Shown here one piece after another: positions 1 to 5,534 of a DNA stretch of 5,534 nt. Each line of letters begins with the position of its first letter. The stretch's first letter is position 1. The stretch comes from Chthoniobacterales bacterium (GTDB taxonomy: Bacteria > Verrucomicrobiota > Verrucomicrobiia > Chthoniobacterales > UBA10450). Below the pieces are notes generated by a model. The model made no database searches and was not told where the DNA came from. It was given only the letters and a program-made list of their open reading frames with translations. A program made the position numbers and the translations under genes. The stretch is from the NCBI GenBank assembly GCA_013697365.1, contig JACCXA010000232.1, positions 1 through 5,534 of the forward strand, written 5' to 3'.

Positions 1-984
1 CAGGTGCCGCAGTTCGGAGAAAAGGCTAAGATCGTTGTTGCTGGCAAGACTGTCTGTCCCGACGCATATGTTGAAACCGAGGTCGCGCAGCGCTTCCATC
101 CGAAACGGCTCATGACCGAAGTAGCGATGGCTGCGCGGGCAATGGACAATGTGAAATTTCGGCGTGTCGGACAGCTTCGCCAGGTCCCGCTCGGGTAACT
201 CATTGAGGTGAGCGACGATCCAACGTTCATCCATCACTCCCATCCGCAGGAGCAAAGCCAGCGGGGTGATTCCCCCGCAGTCGTCCATCGATCGTCCGAG
301 GTCTTCCATAAGTTCAAACAAGGGCCCGGACCTGCTTCCGAACATCTGCTTCTCCTCGGCTGATTCGGCCAGGTGCGTCGTGATCGGAAGCTGATGCGTG
401 CGGGACCTCTCTGCCACGTCCTTATACAACTTCGCCGAAGCTGTGTAGGGCGCGTGGGGTGCCAGGCCAAATCCCCCGAGCCATCCTTCTCGCCCGAGAT
501 CCCGGCGCAGCTCCTCGATTATTTCGCCGGGCGCGCATGGAGTGCGAAAGTTGATGAATTCCGGAAACCACCACGTTCGCAAGAGCGGCGGGGGCATGCT
601 CGAGAGCAACTCCGGAAACGCCTCCAGATTTAAAATCGTCGTCGTTCCAAAGCGAGCTGCTTCCGCAAAGCCCTCCCCTATGGATCTCAGATAATCCTCC
701 GGCGAAAGCGCGGCCTTGCGTTCATTGATGTCCCTGATCCAGCTCGTGAACGACGCGGGTCGAGGGATTGTTCCCCGCAAGCCGGTATAGTCGAGATGAC
801 AGTGGGCGTTGATCAACCCCGGCAGCAAGGCGCATTCGCCCAGATCGAGCACCTCGCCGCGCCTTTCGCGCTTTAAGTCAGACCAGCGTCCGACATCGGT
901 AATGATGCTTCCTTCCACAACGACCGCGCCATTTTCAATCGGCGCGCCCTCCATCGAGACGACATGCCTCGCGCGCAGGATCAT
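1..984 (-). CDS. Metal-dependent amidohydrolase, TRZ/ATZ/MTA-deaminase-like, 3' end cut by window
   Basis: The reading frame is open from ATG at 984 to base 1, giving 328 residues with no stop, so the C-terminus lies outside the window. Family members usually run about 380-450 residues. The fold's metal and catalytic signatures appear in order: a composite beta-sandwich start (residues 1-55), AHCH (H61, H63), THLAESAEE (H204, E207), VAHLNE (H259), VHCPRSH (H281) and GTDSLASNND (D311). This is the single-metal pattern of cytosine deaminase, atrazine chlorohydrolase and methylthioadenosine/adenosylhomocysteine deaminases, which hydrolyse amino groups off heterocycles in the cytoplasm. Aminofutalosine deaminase (menaquinone pathway) is another member and cannot be excluded. 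The exact substrate is not readable from the sequence. The start overlaps the upstream stop as ATGA, and AAGG lies about 9 bases upstream. It is the last visible gene of the four-gene operon. Family confidence is high; substrate is unknown. Confidence 0.88.
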   Translation of the reverse strand, partial: MILRARHVVSMEGAPIENGAVVVEGSIITDVGRWSDLKRERRGEVLDLGECALLPGLINAHCHLDYTGLRGTIPRPASFTSWIRDINERKAALSPEDYLRSIGEGFAEAARFGTTTILNLEAFPELLSSMPPPLLRTWWFPEFINFRTPCAPGEIIEELRRDLGREGWLGGFGLAPHAPYTASAKLYKDVAERSRTHQLPITTHLAESAEEKQMFGSRSGPLFELMEDLGRSMDDCGGITPLALLLRMGVMDERWIVAHLNELPERDLAKLSDTPKFHIVHCPRSHRYFGHEPFRMEALRDLGFNICVGTDSLASNNDLSLFSELRHL

Positions 985-1643
985 TGGCCGCCCTTAACCA
1001 CATTACGCGCCGCGGCCACGAGAAGATTACAAGCTTCCTGGCAAAGCAGTGGACGCGCTGCTTCGTCACGGCCTGTTTGATCGAACTCCGGATCGAATTT
1101 CACCTTGGGCAACAGCGTCGACGGCGAGGCTCCCGCGGCATCCCGTTTCCAGAGAATGGTCCGCAAACACCCGCCGTCCGATCGACAAAACGTCCCGACG
1201 AGTTCGTCTGCCTGCCGCTCGCTAATTTTTGCCGAAGCCCGATACATCCCCGTCTGCCGGCCCAGCGTCTCGCGCAGCGGCGTGGTTCGCAGCTCTCCGC
1301 TCCGCCAAGTTTGGTAGGCAGCCGCGCGTCCCGGGTAAAAATGCTCTATCACTTCCCGTGCCTGCTCCAGCCGATCCAACACAAAGAGCCAGCCGTGCCG
1401 CAAATTCGGCGCGGTCTTTAATGACCGATAGCGGCCGGCATCATCGTAACGCGCCAGCTCTATAGCCGCGTCGGCGTCGCGGTAAACCGCCAGACCCTCA
1501 AGACCGGTGTCGTCGCGATGACTTACGGTAAAGCTCCCTGCCGCTCGATGCATGATGCGGATCTCGCCGATGCAGCACGGCAAAACTTCCAACCAATCGA
1601 CCGAGGCGTCTGGGCGCCGCATCGGCAGCGCCGACTCGCTCAC
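981..1643 (-). CDS. DR2241-like four-cysteine (probable 4Fe-4S) protein
   Basis: A complete 220-residue protein. The N-terminal part (about 15-130) has no motif I recognise beyond adjacent C23-C24 and a conserved-looking aromatic segment (GWLFVLDRLEQA, about 84-95). The C-terminal part has four well-spaced cysteines, C153-x5-C159 and C201-x3-C205. This layout resembles the 4Fe-4S and stabilising domains of the Deinococcus DR2241 protein, where they are attached to a CbiX chelatase domain. Here the chelatase is a separate gene two positions upstream, which supports the assignment. The Fe-S cluster is inferred from cysteine spacing and remembered family architecture, not from a search. I chose the GTG at 1643 because it overlaps the GAF stop as GTGA, like the other junctions. 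It has no clear Shine-Dalgarno sequence, and an in-frame ATG at 1622 would give a protein 7 residues shorter. The stop overlaps the amidohydrolase start. Confidence 0.68.
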   Translation of the reverse strand: MSESALPMRRPDASVDWLEVLPCCIGEIRIMHRAAGSFTVSHRDDTGLEGLAVYRDADAAIELARYDDAGRYRSLKTAPNLRHGWLFVLDRLEQAREVIEHFYPGRAAAYQTWRSGELRTTPLRETLGRQTGMYRASAKISERQADELVGTFCRSDGGCLRTILWKRDAAGASPSTLLPKVKFDPEFDQTGRDEAARPLLCQEACNLLVAAARNVVKGGQ

Positions 1644-2101
1644 TTGAACGCGTGGCCCATCAACGAGGCGACACGCTCGAGCACCTCCCGATCATCATTC
1701 GAGAACGCATTCACCTTACCGCTTTCGGCCGCGATCACACCCACGACGCGATTGGCCGCGCTGATCGCTGGAACGACGATTTCCGAAAGTGTGCTGTTGA
1801 ACGTGGGCAGATAGCGCACCTCATTCCGCACGTCGTTCGCCACGATCGTCTCGCGCGTTTCCACCGCTGCGCCGCACAGCCCCTGCGTCACCGGAAACTT
1901 TGGATAACAGGGTGGATCGTCGCCGCTACCGGCCACGATAACGAGGTTCCCGCGGCTTATCTTATAGACACCCACCCATCGCCAGGCGCCCGCGTCGCGG
2001 ATCATCTCGCACATCTGCTTCACGTCCGCTGGACCTTTAGCTCCGGCGAGGATGAATGCTCCCAGCTCCTGCAGCATCTTGAGCGTTTTCCGATCTTTCA
2101 C
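1640..2101 (-). CDS. Stand-alone GAF-domain protein, fRMsr-like without the usual catalytic cysteine
   Basis: A 153-residue protein that is one GAF domain from end to end. Hallmarks are the central strand WVGVYKISRGNLVIVAG (about 42-58), the GLCGAAVETRETIVANDVR segment (74-92) and SEIVVPAISAANRVVGVIAAES (106-127), then a C-terminal helix. The nearest family I recognise is free methionine-(R)-sulfoxide reductase. There the segment before SEIVVP normally reads ACDxxSxS with the catalytic cysteine; here the aligned position is T100. C76 in GLCG remains, and C65 and C31 are further cysteines. Either the protein binds a ligand as a sensor without reductase activity, or it uses other cysteines. The start is GTG at 2101, supported by GGAGAG (2116-2111) nine bases upstream and by a GTGA overlap with the chelatase stop. 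Its place between chelatase and Fe-S genes suggests it works with them, perhaps as a ligand or redox sensor; that is inference. Confidence 0.82.
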   Translation of the reverse strand: MKDRKTLKMLQELGAFILAGAKGPADVKQMCEMIRDAGAWRWVGVYKISRGNLVIVAGSGDDPPCYPKFPVTQGLCGAAVETRETIVANDVRNEVRYLPTFNSTLSEIVVPAISAANRVVGVIAAESGKVNAFSNDDREVLERVASLMGHAFK

Positions 2102-2964
2102 GCGACTAAACTCTCCGTCACGGATTCCATAGGCAGAGTGCGATGGCGGTCAAACGCCTCCGCTTGCTCGACGATGATTTCCGCAAAGCGCGGATCGGTC
2201 CCCAGCGAACTCGCGTAATACAGATTGCGGCCGCACAGGTGATACGGATTCTGGCGGAAGACTTCCCCCGCATTTTTTCGGTCCGTGGCCGACCCGCCCG
2301 GGCCCACGTCGATTCCGAGTAAAACCGGGATGTCTTCGTAGCTATGCAGTCCGTCTGAAACAAAAAACGGCACGATTACGACGTTTGCCGTTTGCGCAAG
2401 CTTGGCCCAATCGGAGACGAGGGGCGCCTCTTCCATGTAAACGTTCAGGACAGCCGCGTACCGATCCAGTCTCCGAATCGCCTCCACCTCGCGTTTCGCC
2501 GCGACCGCGCTGTTGTCGTTCAGGTTCGTGCCATGCCCTACAATCAGGAGGCTCGTCTCTTTTTCGGGCACACCCGGCGCCACTTCGACGGCGCGTTGCA
2601 GCAGCAACTCCGTCATCATCGGATGACTGCCGACTGGTCCGCAATAATGCCAGGCCTGACCCGTCGCTCGCTCCGTGGTGCGGCCGCTGAGTTCCAGCTC
2701 TCGCGGAATGACTGTCTGCGTGAAATATCCTTCGCTGATAAAATTCGGCACCACATAAACTTCCCGAATCGATGAGTCGCGAAAGAAGAGGAGAGCGTCG
2801 CGCATGCTGGGTTCTTCTTTCCAGAAGCAGCAGGCCACCTCGGCGAAAAGACGGCGTCGTCGAATGTCCGCCGCGTGCGCCAGATTCGGCGCGCTTGAAT
2901 CGGGATTTACGGTGGAGCCGTGGCCGACAATGAGAAGAGCGGAATTCCTGAAGTCACGCTGCAT
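2098..2964 (-). CDS. Tandem two-domain CbiX/SirB-type chelatase
   Basis: A 288-residue cytoplasmic protein made of two homologous chelatase domains. Each opens with the strand-loop LLIVGHG (H15 and H144). CbiX and SirB insert cobalt or iron into sirohydrochlorin, using a histidine from this loop and a second one about 65 residues on. The C-terminal domain keeps both: H144 and H207 in VPFFVSDGLHSYEDIP. The N-terminal domain has the matching segment VPNFISEGYFTQTVIP with F81 where the histidine should be. It also keeps KEEPSM (49-54), typical of the family. Catalysis probably lies in the C-terminal half. In B. subtilis SirB the active histidines are, as I recall, in the N-terminal half, so the arrangement is reversed. 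The length fits the long (about 260-300 residue) form. The ATG at 2964 is the only reasonable start, since an in-frame TAG lies four codons upstream; no Shine-Dalgarno is evident. It is the first gene of the operon. Metal and tetrapyrrole substrate are undetermined. Confidence 0.85.
   Translation of the reverse strand: MQRDFRNSALLIVGHGSTVNPDSSAPNLAHAADIRRRRLFAEVACCFWKEEPSMRDALLFFRDSSIREVYVVPNFISEGYFTQTVIPRELELSGRTTERATGQAWHYCGPVGSHPMMTELLLQRAVEVAPGVPEKETSLLIVGHGTNLNDNSAVAAKREVEAIRRLDRYAAVLNVYMEEAPLVSDWAKLAQTANVVIVPFFVSDGLHSYEDIPVLLGIDVGPGGSATDRKNAGEVFRQNPYHLCGRNLYYASSLGTDPRFAEIIVEQAEAFDRHRTLPMESVTESLVA
2102..2116 (-). promoter_or_regulatory. Ribosome binding site for the GAF gene
   Basis: On the minus strand GGAGAG (2116 to 2111) sits nine bases before the GTG at 2101, inside the end of the chelatase gene. 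It decides the start in favour of the non-ATG codon; the next in-frame ATG is nine codons further in. Confidence 0.6.
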
Positions 2965-3081
2965 CGCACCGCACTAAAAACCAGCTTTGGCCGCATGTCA
3001 CTTAGCGGCCAGCCTCATAATTCACGTCTTTCAGTGAGGGCGGACACCTTGCGGGCCGCACAGCGCGCTGTTATTTGCGGC
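2965..3081. promoter_or_regulatory. Divergent intergenic region with start signals for the operon and the aldo/keto reductase
   Basis: These 117 bases separate the start codons of two divergently transcribed genes, so promoters for both must lie in or near them. On the plus strand CATAAT (3016-3021) is one base from the sigma-70 -10 consensus, but no good -35 sits at the right spacing. On the minus strand only weak AT-rich matches occur in the same stretch. No Shine-Dalgarno precedes either start. The region holds the inverted repeat listed separately and a perfect 10-base palindrome at 3061-3070. Confidence 0.4.
2988..3011. repeat. Inverted repeat, candidate operator
   Basis: TGGCCGC (2988-2994) and its exact reverse complement GCGGCCA (3005-3011) are separated by 10 bases. 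The symmetry and position just upstream of the operon start and just ahead of the CATAAT box suit a dimeric regulator binding site. Seven-base GC-rich arms can arise by chance in such DNA, so this is only a candidate. Confidence 0.3.
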
Positions 3082-4113
3082 ATGCGCTTCCGCACCTACA
3101 AAAACACCGACCTCTCGGTTAGTGAAGTTGGCTTTGGCCTCTGGACCATCTCCACCGGCTGGTGGGGCCAGTTCACCGCAGGAGAAGCGATCGCGCTCAT
3201 GCATAAAGCGTTCGATCTCGGCATCACACTTTTTGATGCCGCAGACACCTACGGCAACGGCTTAAGCGAGGAACTCATCGCCAAGGCTTTCCCGAAACAG
3301 CGCGAGGAAATCGTCATCGCCACCAAGGTCGGCTATGACTTCGTCACGCATGGCGAGACCCGCGGGCGCGGCCAGCGCGAAATTCCACAAGACTTCTCGC
3401 CGGACGCGATCACGCGGGCCACGGAAGCCGCCTTGCGGAGGCTTAAGACCGACCGCATTGACCTTCTTCAGCTGCACAATATTCGCATGGAGCAGATTGA
3501 AGATGACGCTCTCTGGACTCGCCTTGAGGAACTAAAGACGAGCGGGAAAGTGCGCTGCTCCGGCGTCGCTCTCGGGCCGGCGATTGGTTGGATGTATGAA
3601 GGCATCAATTGCATCCGGGAACGCGAGATCACGAGCGTCCAGCACATCTACAACCTGCTGGAACAGCATCCTGGCCAAGCCCTTCACCGAGCTGCCGCGG
3701 AAGCCGATAAAGACACGATGTTCCTCATCCGCGTTCCGCATTCATCCGGAATGCTGGAGGGAAAATATACGCCCGACACTGTTTTCCCACCGGGCGATCA
3801 TCGTCTTCATCGGCCGCGCAGTTGGCTCCTGAACGGCGTGCAGAAGGTCGATCGTCTCCGCTTTTTGGAAGGTCCGGATCGCACGCTCGGCCAGGCCGCG
3901 CTGCAATGGCTGCTCGCGGATGAACGCGTCGCCTCCACGCTTCCTAATATCTACGAGGAAGCGCAGCTGATCGAATTTGCCCAAGCGCCGGAGAGTCCGC
4001 GCCTAACGAACGAGGAAATGGCGAAAATCGCCGAGCTCTACGAAGAGAATTTCGGCGTCGAGCGGGAGGAACCGAAATTCAAAGGCACCATGGAACTCCC
4101 GGTTGCTGTCTAG
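3082..4113 (+). CDS. Aldo/keto reductase
   Basis: A complete 343-residue NAD(P)H-dependent oxidoreductase of the (beta/alpha)8 aldo/keto reductase superfamily, which reduces aldehydes or ketones in the cytoplasm. The catalytic tetrad is intact: D52 and Y57 in FDAADTYGNG, K82 in IATKVGYD and H132 in LLQLHNI. The N-terminal motif TDLSVSEVGFGLW (9-21) and the LRRLKTDRIDLLQLH block (118-132) are typical. The usual cofactor-binding segment near the C-terminus reads STLPNIYEEAQLIEF (285-299), without the arginine that often marks NADPH preference, so cofactor choice is open. The frame stays open back to 2920, but the extra 54 codons overlap the divergent chelatase gene and match nothing in the family. 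The ATG at 3082 gives the family-standard MRFRTYKNTDLSVS start. No clear Shine-Dalgarno is present. The gene is transcribed away from the operon and towards mrdA. The physiological substrate is unknown. Confidence 0.92.
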   Translation: MRFRTYKNTDLSVSEVGFGLWTISTGWWGQFTAGEAIALMHKAFDLGITLFDAADTYGNGLSEELIAKAFPKQREEIVIATKVGYDFVTHGETRGRGQREIPQDFSPDAITRATEAALRRLKTDRIDLLQLHNIRMEQIEDDALWTRLEELKTSGKVRCSGVALGPAIGWMYEGINCIREREITSVQHIYNLLEQHPGQALHRAAAEADKDTMFLIRVPHSSGMLEGKYTPDTVFPPGDHRLHRPRSWLLNGVQKVDRLRFLEGPDRTLGQAALQWLLADERVASTLPNIYEEAQLIEFAQAPESPRLTNEEMAKIAELYEENFGVEREEPKFKGTMELPVAV

Positions 4114-4172
4114 GGTGCCCCGCGCCCAAGCCGTATCCATGCAGTTGGAATTGGCAAATCACGCGGCCCCGT

Positions 4173-4311
4173 CGTAGCGGCGACGCCTCCGTCGCCGGAA
4201 GTTCCAGCGGCGCCCTCGCCGCCCGGATTAGACACACAGGGAACGCCAGGCAACGGAACTCGCGGCGAGGGCGCCGCGGAAACTACCGAGCAACGAGGCG
4301 TTGCCGCTACG
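4173..4311. repeat. Nested palindromic repeat (REP/MITE-like), four hairpins in one inverted repeat
   Basis: Outer arms 4173-4189 and 4295-4311 are inverted copies matching at 16 of 17 positions, the one mismatch being a G/T wobble. Inner arms 4207-4222 and 4262-4277 are a perfect 16-base inverted pair. Each arm is also, or starts, its own hairpin: 4178-4197 (8-base stem, CCTC loop), 4207-4222 (6-base stem), 4262-4277 (6-base stem) and 4290-4304 (6-base stem, 3-base loop). A shorter inverted pair AGTTCC/GGAACT (4200-4205, 4255-4260) lies between. The centre (4223-4261) is less symmetric. There is no coding capacity. The layout resembles REP/BIME elements or a small non-autonomous mobile element sitting between convergent genes. 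Confidence 0.75.
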
Positions 4312-4321
4312 GCCCGCGCGG

Positions 4322-4340
4322 TCGACCAATCTTCGACCAA
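4322..4340 (+). repeat. Short direct repeat
   Basis: TCGACCAA occurs at 4322-4329 and again at 4333-4340, a period of 11 bases (one helical turn). It lies just outside the right end of the nested repeat. It may be a protein contact site or a trivial duplication; nothing else supports either reading. Confidence 0.3.
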
Positions 4341-4342
4341 CC

Positions 4343-4359
4343 GCTTAGTCAGGCTAAGC
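4343..4359 (-). terminator. Weak hairpin downstream of mrdA, possible terminator
   Basis: GCTTAG (4343-4348) and CTAAGC (4354-4359) form a 6-base stem with a 5-base loop, about 40 bases past the mrdA stop on the minus strand. It is not followed by a T-run, so it would be a poor intrinsic terminator; it may only stabilise the message end. Confidence 0.2.
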
Positions 4360-4397
4360 CCTTCCGCGGTCAGAGACCCGCTGCAACAGGAAGTCGT

Positions 4398-5534
4398 CTA
4401 ATTCGAGCGATCTTCGCCATTCGCCTCTTCCACGGGAGGCGTCGATTGCCCTTCCGGTTGCGCGCGCCGGCGCCGCCGGCTGTTTCCATTTTCCGCACTT
4501 TTATAAACCTCCTTGAAGATCTTGCCGATCATCGGTGCGGCGTGACTCCCGCCATGGACATCCGCGCCAACATCCCCCTCGTACAGTGCGGCAAATGCGA
4601 ACTGCGGTTGCTTCGCTGGAAGAAAGCCCGCAAACCAGGCCGCGGTGCGCTCTTTCTTCTTCGGTCCCCACTGCGCGGTGCCGGTTTTTCCCGCCACGTC
4701 CACGTTGCCGACGGCCGCCTGGTGCGCCGTCCCGCTCGGCGCGGTCACCACGTCGACCATCGCTTCGTTTAATTGCCCCATCGTCAGCGGAGAGACGTTG
4801 AGCGTGCGCTTCTCCCGCCGCTGATAAGCGGTGACGATTTCGTTATCGAGCTTCTGTACCTGCAAAACCAAACGCGGCTGGTAGAAGATCCCGCCGGTCG
4901 CCACAATCGCCATCGATTGCGCCATCTGGAGCGGCGTCACCTCGCAATCACCCTGACCGATCGAGAGATTGGCGATGTCGCCATTCAACAACTTTCGTCC
5001 ATGCGTTTCCTTCATGTACTTGTCGTTCGGAATCCGGCCTTCCACTTCGCCCCGCAACGGGATCCCGCATTTGGCTCCGTATCCCATCTTGAGCGCCCAA
5101 TCGATGATCGGTTCAGCCCCGGTCTTGATCCCGGCCTGATAAAACCATGTATCGCAAGATTCGGTGAAGGCCTCGACGAAATTGAGCGGGCCGCGGTCTG
5201 TCTTCTTCCAGTTGTGGAAGGTCACGTTGCCGACCTGCAGCGCGGGCACACAGTCGTATTGGTCATCTGGCCGGATCCCGCTCTCGAGAGCGGCGATGCC
5301 GACCGCGACCTTGAAGACAGAACCCGGCGGGTACGAGGAACGGAAAGCCCGCGGTAGAAGTGGAATGTTCGGATCGTCCTGAAGTTCTTTAAACTTTTCC
5401 GCCGAGATCGCAGGGATAAAGGCGTTCGGATTGTATGTCGGCCACGAAGCCATCGCCAGGATGTCGCCGCTATTGGGCTCGATAATAACAATCGCCCCAC
5501 GCTTGGCCTTCGCTTCGAGCGCCTTTTCCGCCAG
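4398..5534 (-). CDS. mrdA: Penicillin-binding protein 2 (elongasome transpeptidase), 5' end cut by window
   Basis: The frame is open from the right edge to TAG at 4400-4398, giving the C-terminal 378 residues; the N-terminal membrane anchor and pedestal domain lie outside the window. The transpeptidase domain is complete enough to show all three penicillin-binding motifs: SVFK with nucleophile S72 and K75 (after YPPG), SCD at 126-128 and KTGTAQ at 283-288. The upstream segment GAIVIIEPNSGDILAMASWPTYNPN (13-37) and IGQGDCEVTPLQMA (192-205) are typical of PBP2 rather than of the division enzyme PBP3. PBP2 cross-links peptidoglycan in the periplasm with the RodA glycosyltransferase during cell elongation. 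The protein ends in a polar, probably disordered tail with five consecutive arginines (about 353-357) followed by an acidic, proline-containing stretch. No rodA gene follows within the window; the downstream neighbour is convergent. Numbering is from the window edge. Confidence 0.93.
   Translation of the reverse strand: MAEKALEAKAKRGAIVIIEPNSGDILAMASWPTYNPNAFIPAISAEKFKELQDDPNIPLLPRAFRSSYPPGSVFKVAVGIAALESGIRPDDQYDCVPALQVGNVTFHNWKKTDRGPLNFVEAFTESCDTWFYQAGIKTGAEPIIDWALKMGYGAKCGIPLRGEVEGRIPNDKYMKETHGRKLLNGDIANLSIGQGDCEVTPLQMAQSMAIVATGGIFYQPRLVLQVQKLDNEIVTAYQRREKRTLNVSPLTMGQLNEAMVDVVTAPSGTAHQAAVGNVDVAGKTGTAQWGPKKKERTAAWFAGFLPAKQPQFAFAALYEGDVGADVHGGSHAAPMIGKIFKEVYKSAENGNSRRRRRAQPEGQSTPPVEEANGEDRSN

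Larger units (their letters stand above)
4114..4397. other. Intergenic region between convergent genes, repeat-bearing
   Basis: A gap of 284 bases between the stop of the aldo/keto reductase and the stop of mrdA. I find no convincing gene in it. It contains the 139-base nested inverted repeat (4173-4311), an 11-base-spaced direct repeat (4322-4340) and a small hairpin (4343-4359). Its position makes transcript ending or RNA 3'-end protection for both flanking genes plausible, but no stem is followed by a T-run, so no classical intrinsic terminator is visible. Confidence 0.7.

Noticed and set aside
1600..1643. ATG at 1622 as the start of the Fe-S protein
   Set aside because: It lacks a Shine-Dalgarno and would break the 4-base overlap pattern seen at the other two junctions; kept only as an alternative.
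1652..2218. 188-codon open frame on the plus strand opposite the GAF and chelatase genes
   Set aside because: It is the antisense shadow of two well-supported genes and has no recognisable motifs; its composition is the histidine/arginine-rich type expected of such shadows.
2920..3081. A 54-codon N-terminal extension of the aldo/keto reductase, including an in-frame ATG at 2995
   Set aside because: It overlaps the divergent chelatase start, and the family N-terminus begins at the ATG at 3082; the extension has no family-like or signal-peptide features.
4173..4311. Classical intrinsic terminator or CRISPR repeats
   Set aside because: The stems are not followed by T-runs, and the repeated units are inverted and unevenly spaced, without regular spacers.
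4110..4340. 76-codon open frame on the minus strand in the convergent gap
   Set aside because: It is made mostly of the palindromic repeat, giving a low-complexity Pro/Ala/Gly/Arg translation with no family resemblance.
5151..5159. SCD instead of the textbook SxN second motif in PBP2
   Set aside because: SxD variants, including SCD before an aromatic residue, are normal in PBP2 proteins, so it is not a lost active site.
4773..5357. 194-codon open frame on the plus strand inside mrdA
   Set aside because: It runs entirely antisense to a PBP2 with all active-site motifs, and its translation resembles no known family.

Overview
This is a 5.5 kb piece of a GC-rich bacterial chromosome with six protein genes. 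The genes at both edges are cut by the window. I see no tRNA, rRNA, CRISPR array or transposase gene. The start signals (mostly weak or absent Shine-Dalgarno sequences), the gene types and a GC-rich nested repeat would fit a soil Verrucomicrobiota-like bacterium. That is an impression from gene content, not a demonstrated assignment.

Region 1 (2964 down to 1, minus strand) is a tightly packed four-gene operon. In transcription order it encodes a tandem two-domain CbiX/SirB-type chelatase (2964-2098), a single-domain GAF protein (2101-1640), a four-cysteine protein resembling the Fe-S part of the Deinococcus DR2241 family (1643-981), and a metal-dependent amidohydrolase of the TRZ/ATZ/MTA-deaminase group (984 to beyond base 1). 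All three junctions are 4-base stop/start overlaps (GTGA, GTGA, ATGA), so translation is probably coupled. The first and third genes look like the chelatase and Fe-S modules of DR2241-type proteins separated into two polypeptides, with a GAF protein encoded between them. This suggests a tetrapyrrole or metal-insertion function, possibly redox-sensing, but the substrate and the role of the amidohydrolase are unknown.

Region 2 (2965-3081) is a 117-base divergent intergenic region containing a 7-base-arm inverted repeat. It must carry the start signals for the operon and for the gene to its right.

Region 3 (3082-4113, plus strand) is a complete 343-residue aldo/keto reductase with all four catalytic residues.

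Region 4 (4114-4397) is a 284-base gap between convergent genes. It holds a symmetrical 139-base structure made of four small GC-rich hairpins nested inside a long inverted repeat, plus a small direct repeat and a weak hairpin near the end of the next gene.

Region 5 (5534 down to 4398, minus strand) is the C-terminal 378 residues of penicillin-binding protein 2 (mrdA), the elongasome transpeptidase. The serine, SxD and KTG active-site motifs are intact. No rodA follows it.

The points most worth a second look are the chelatase/GAF/Fe-S/amidohydrolase operon and the nested repeat at 4173-4311.
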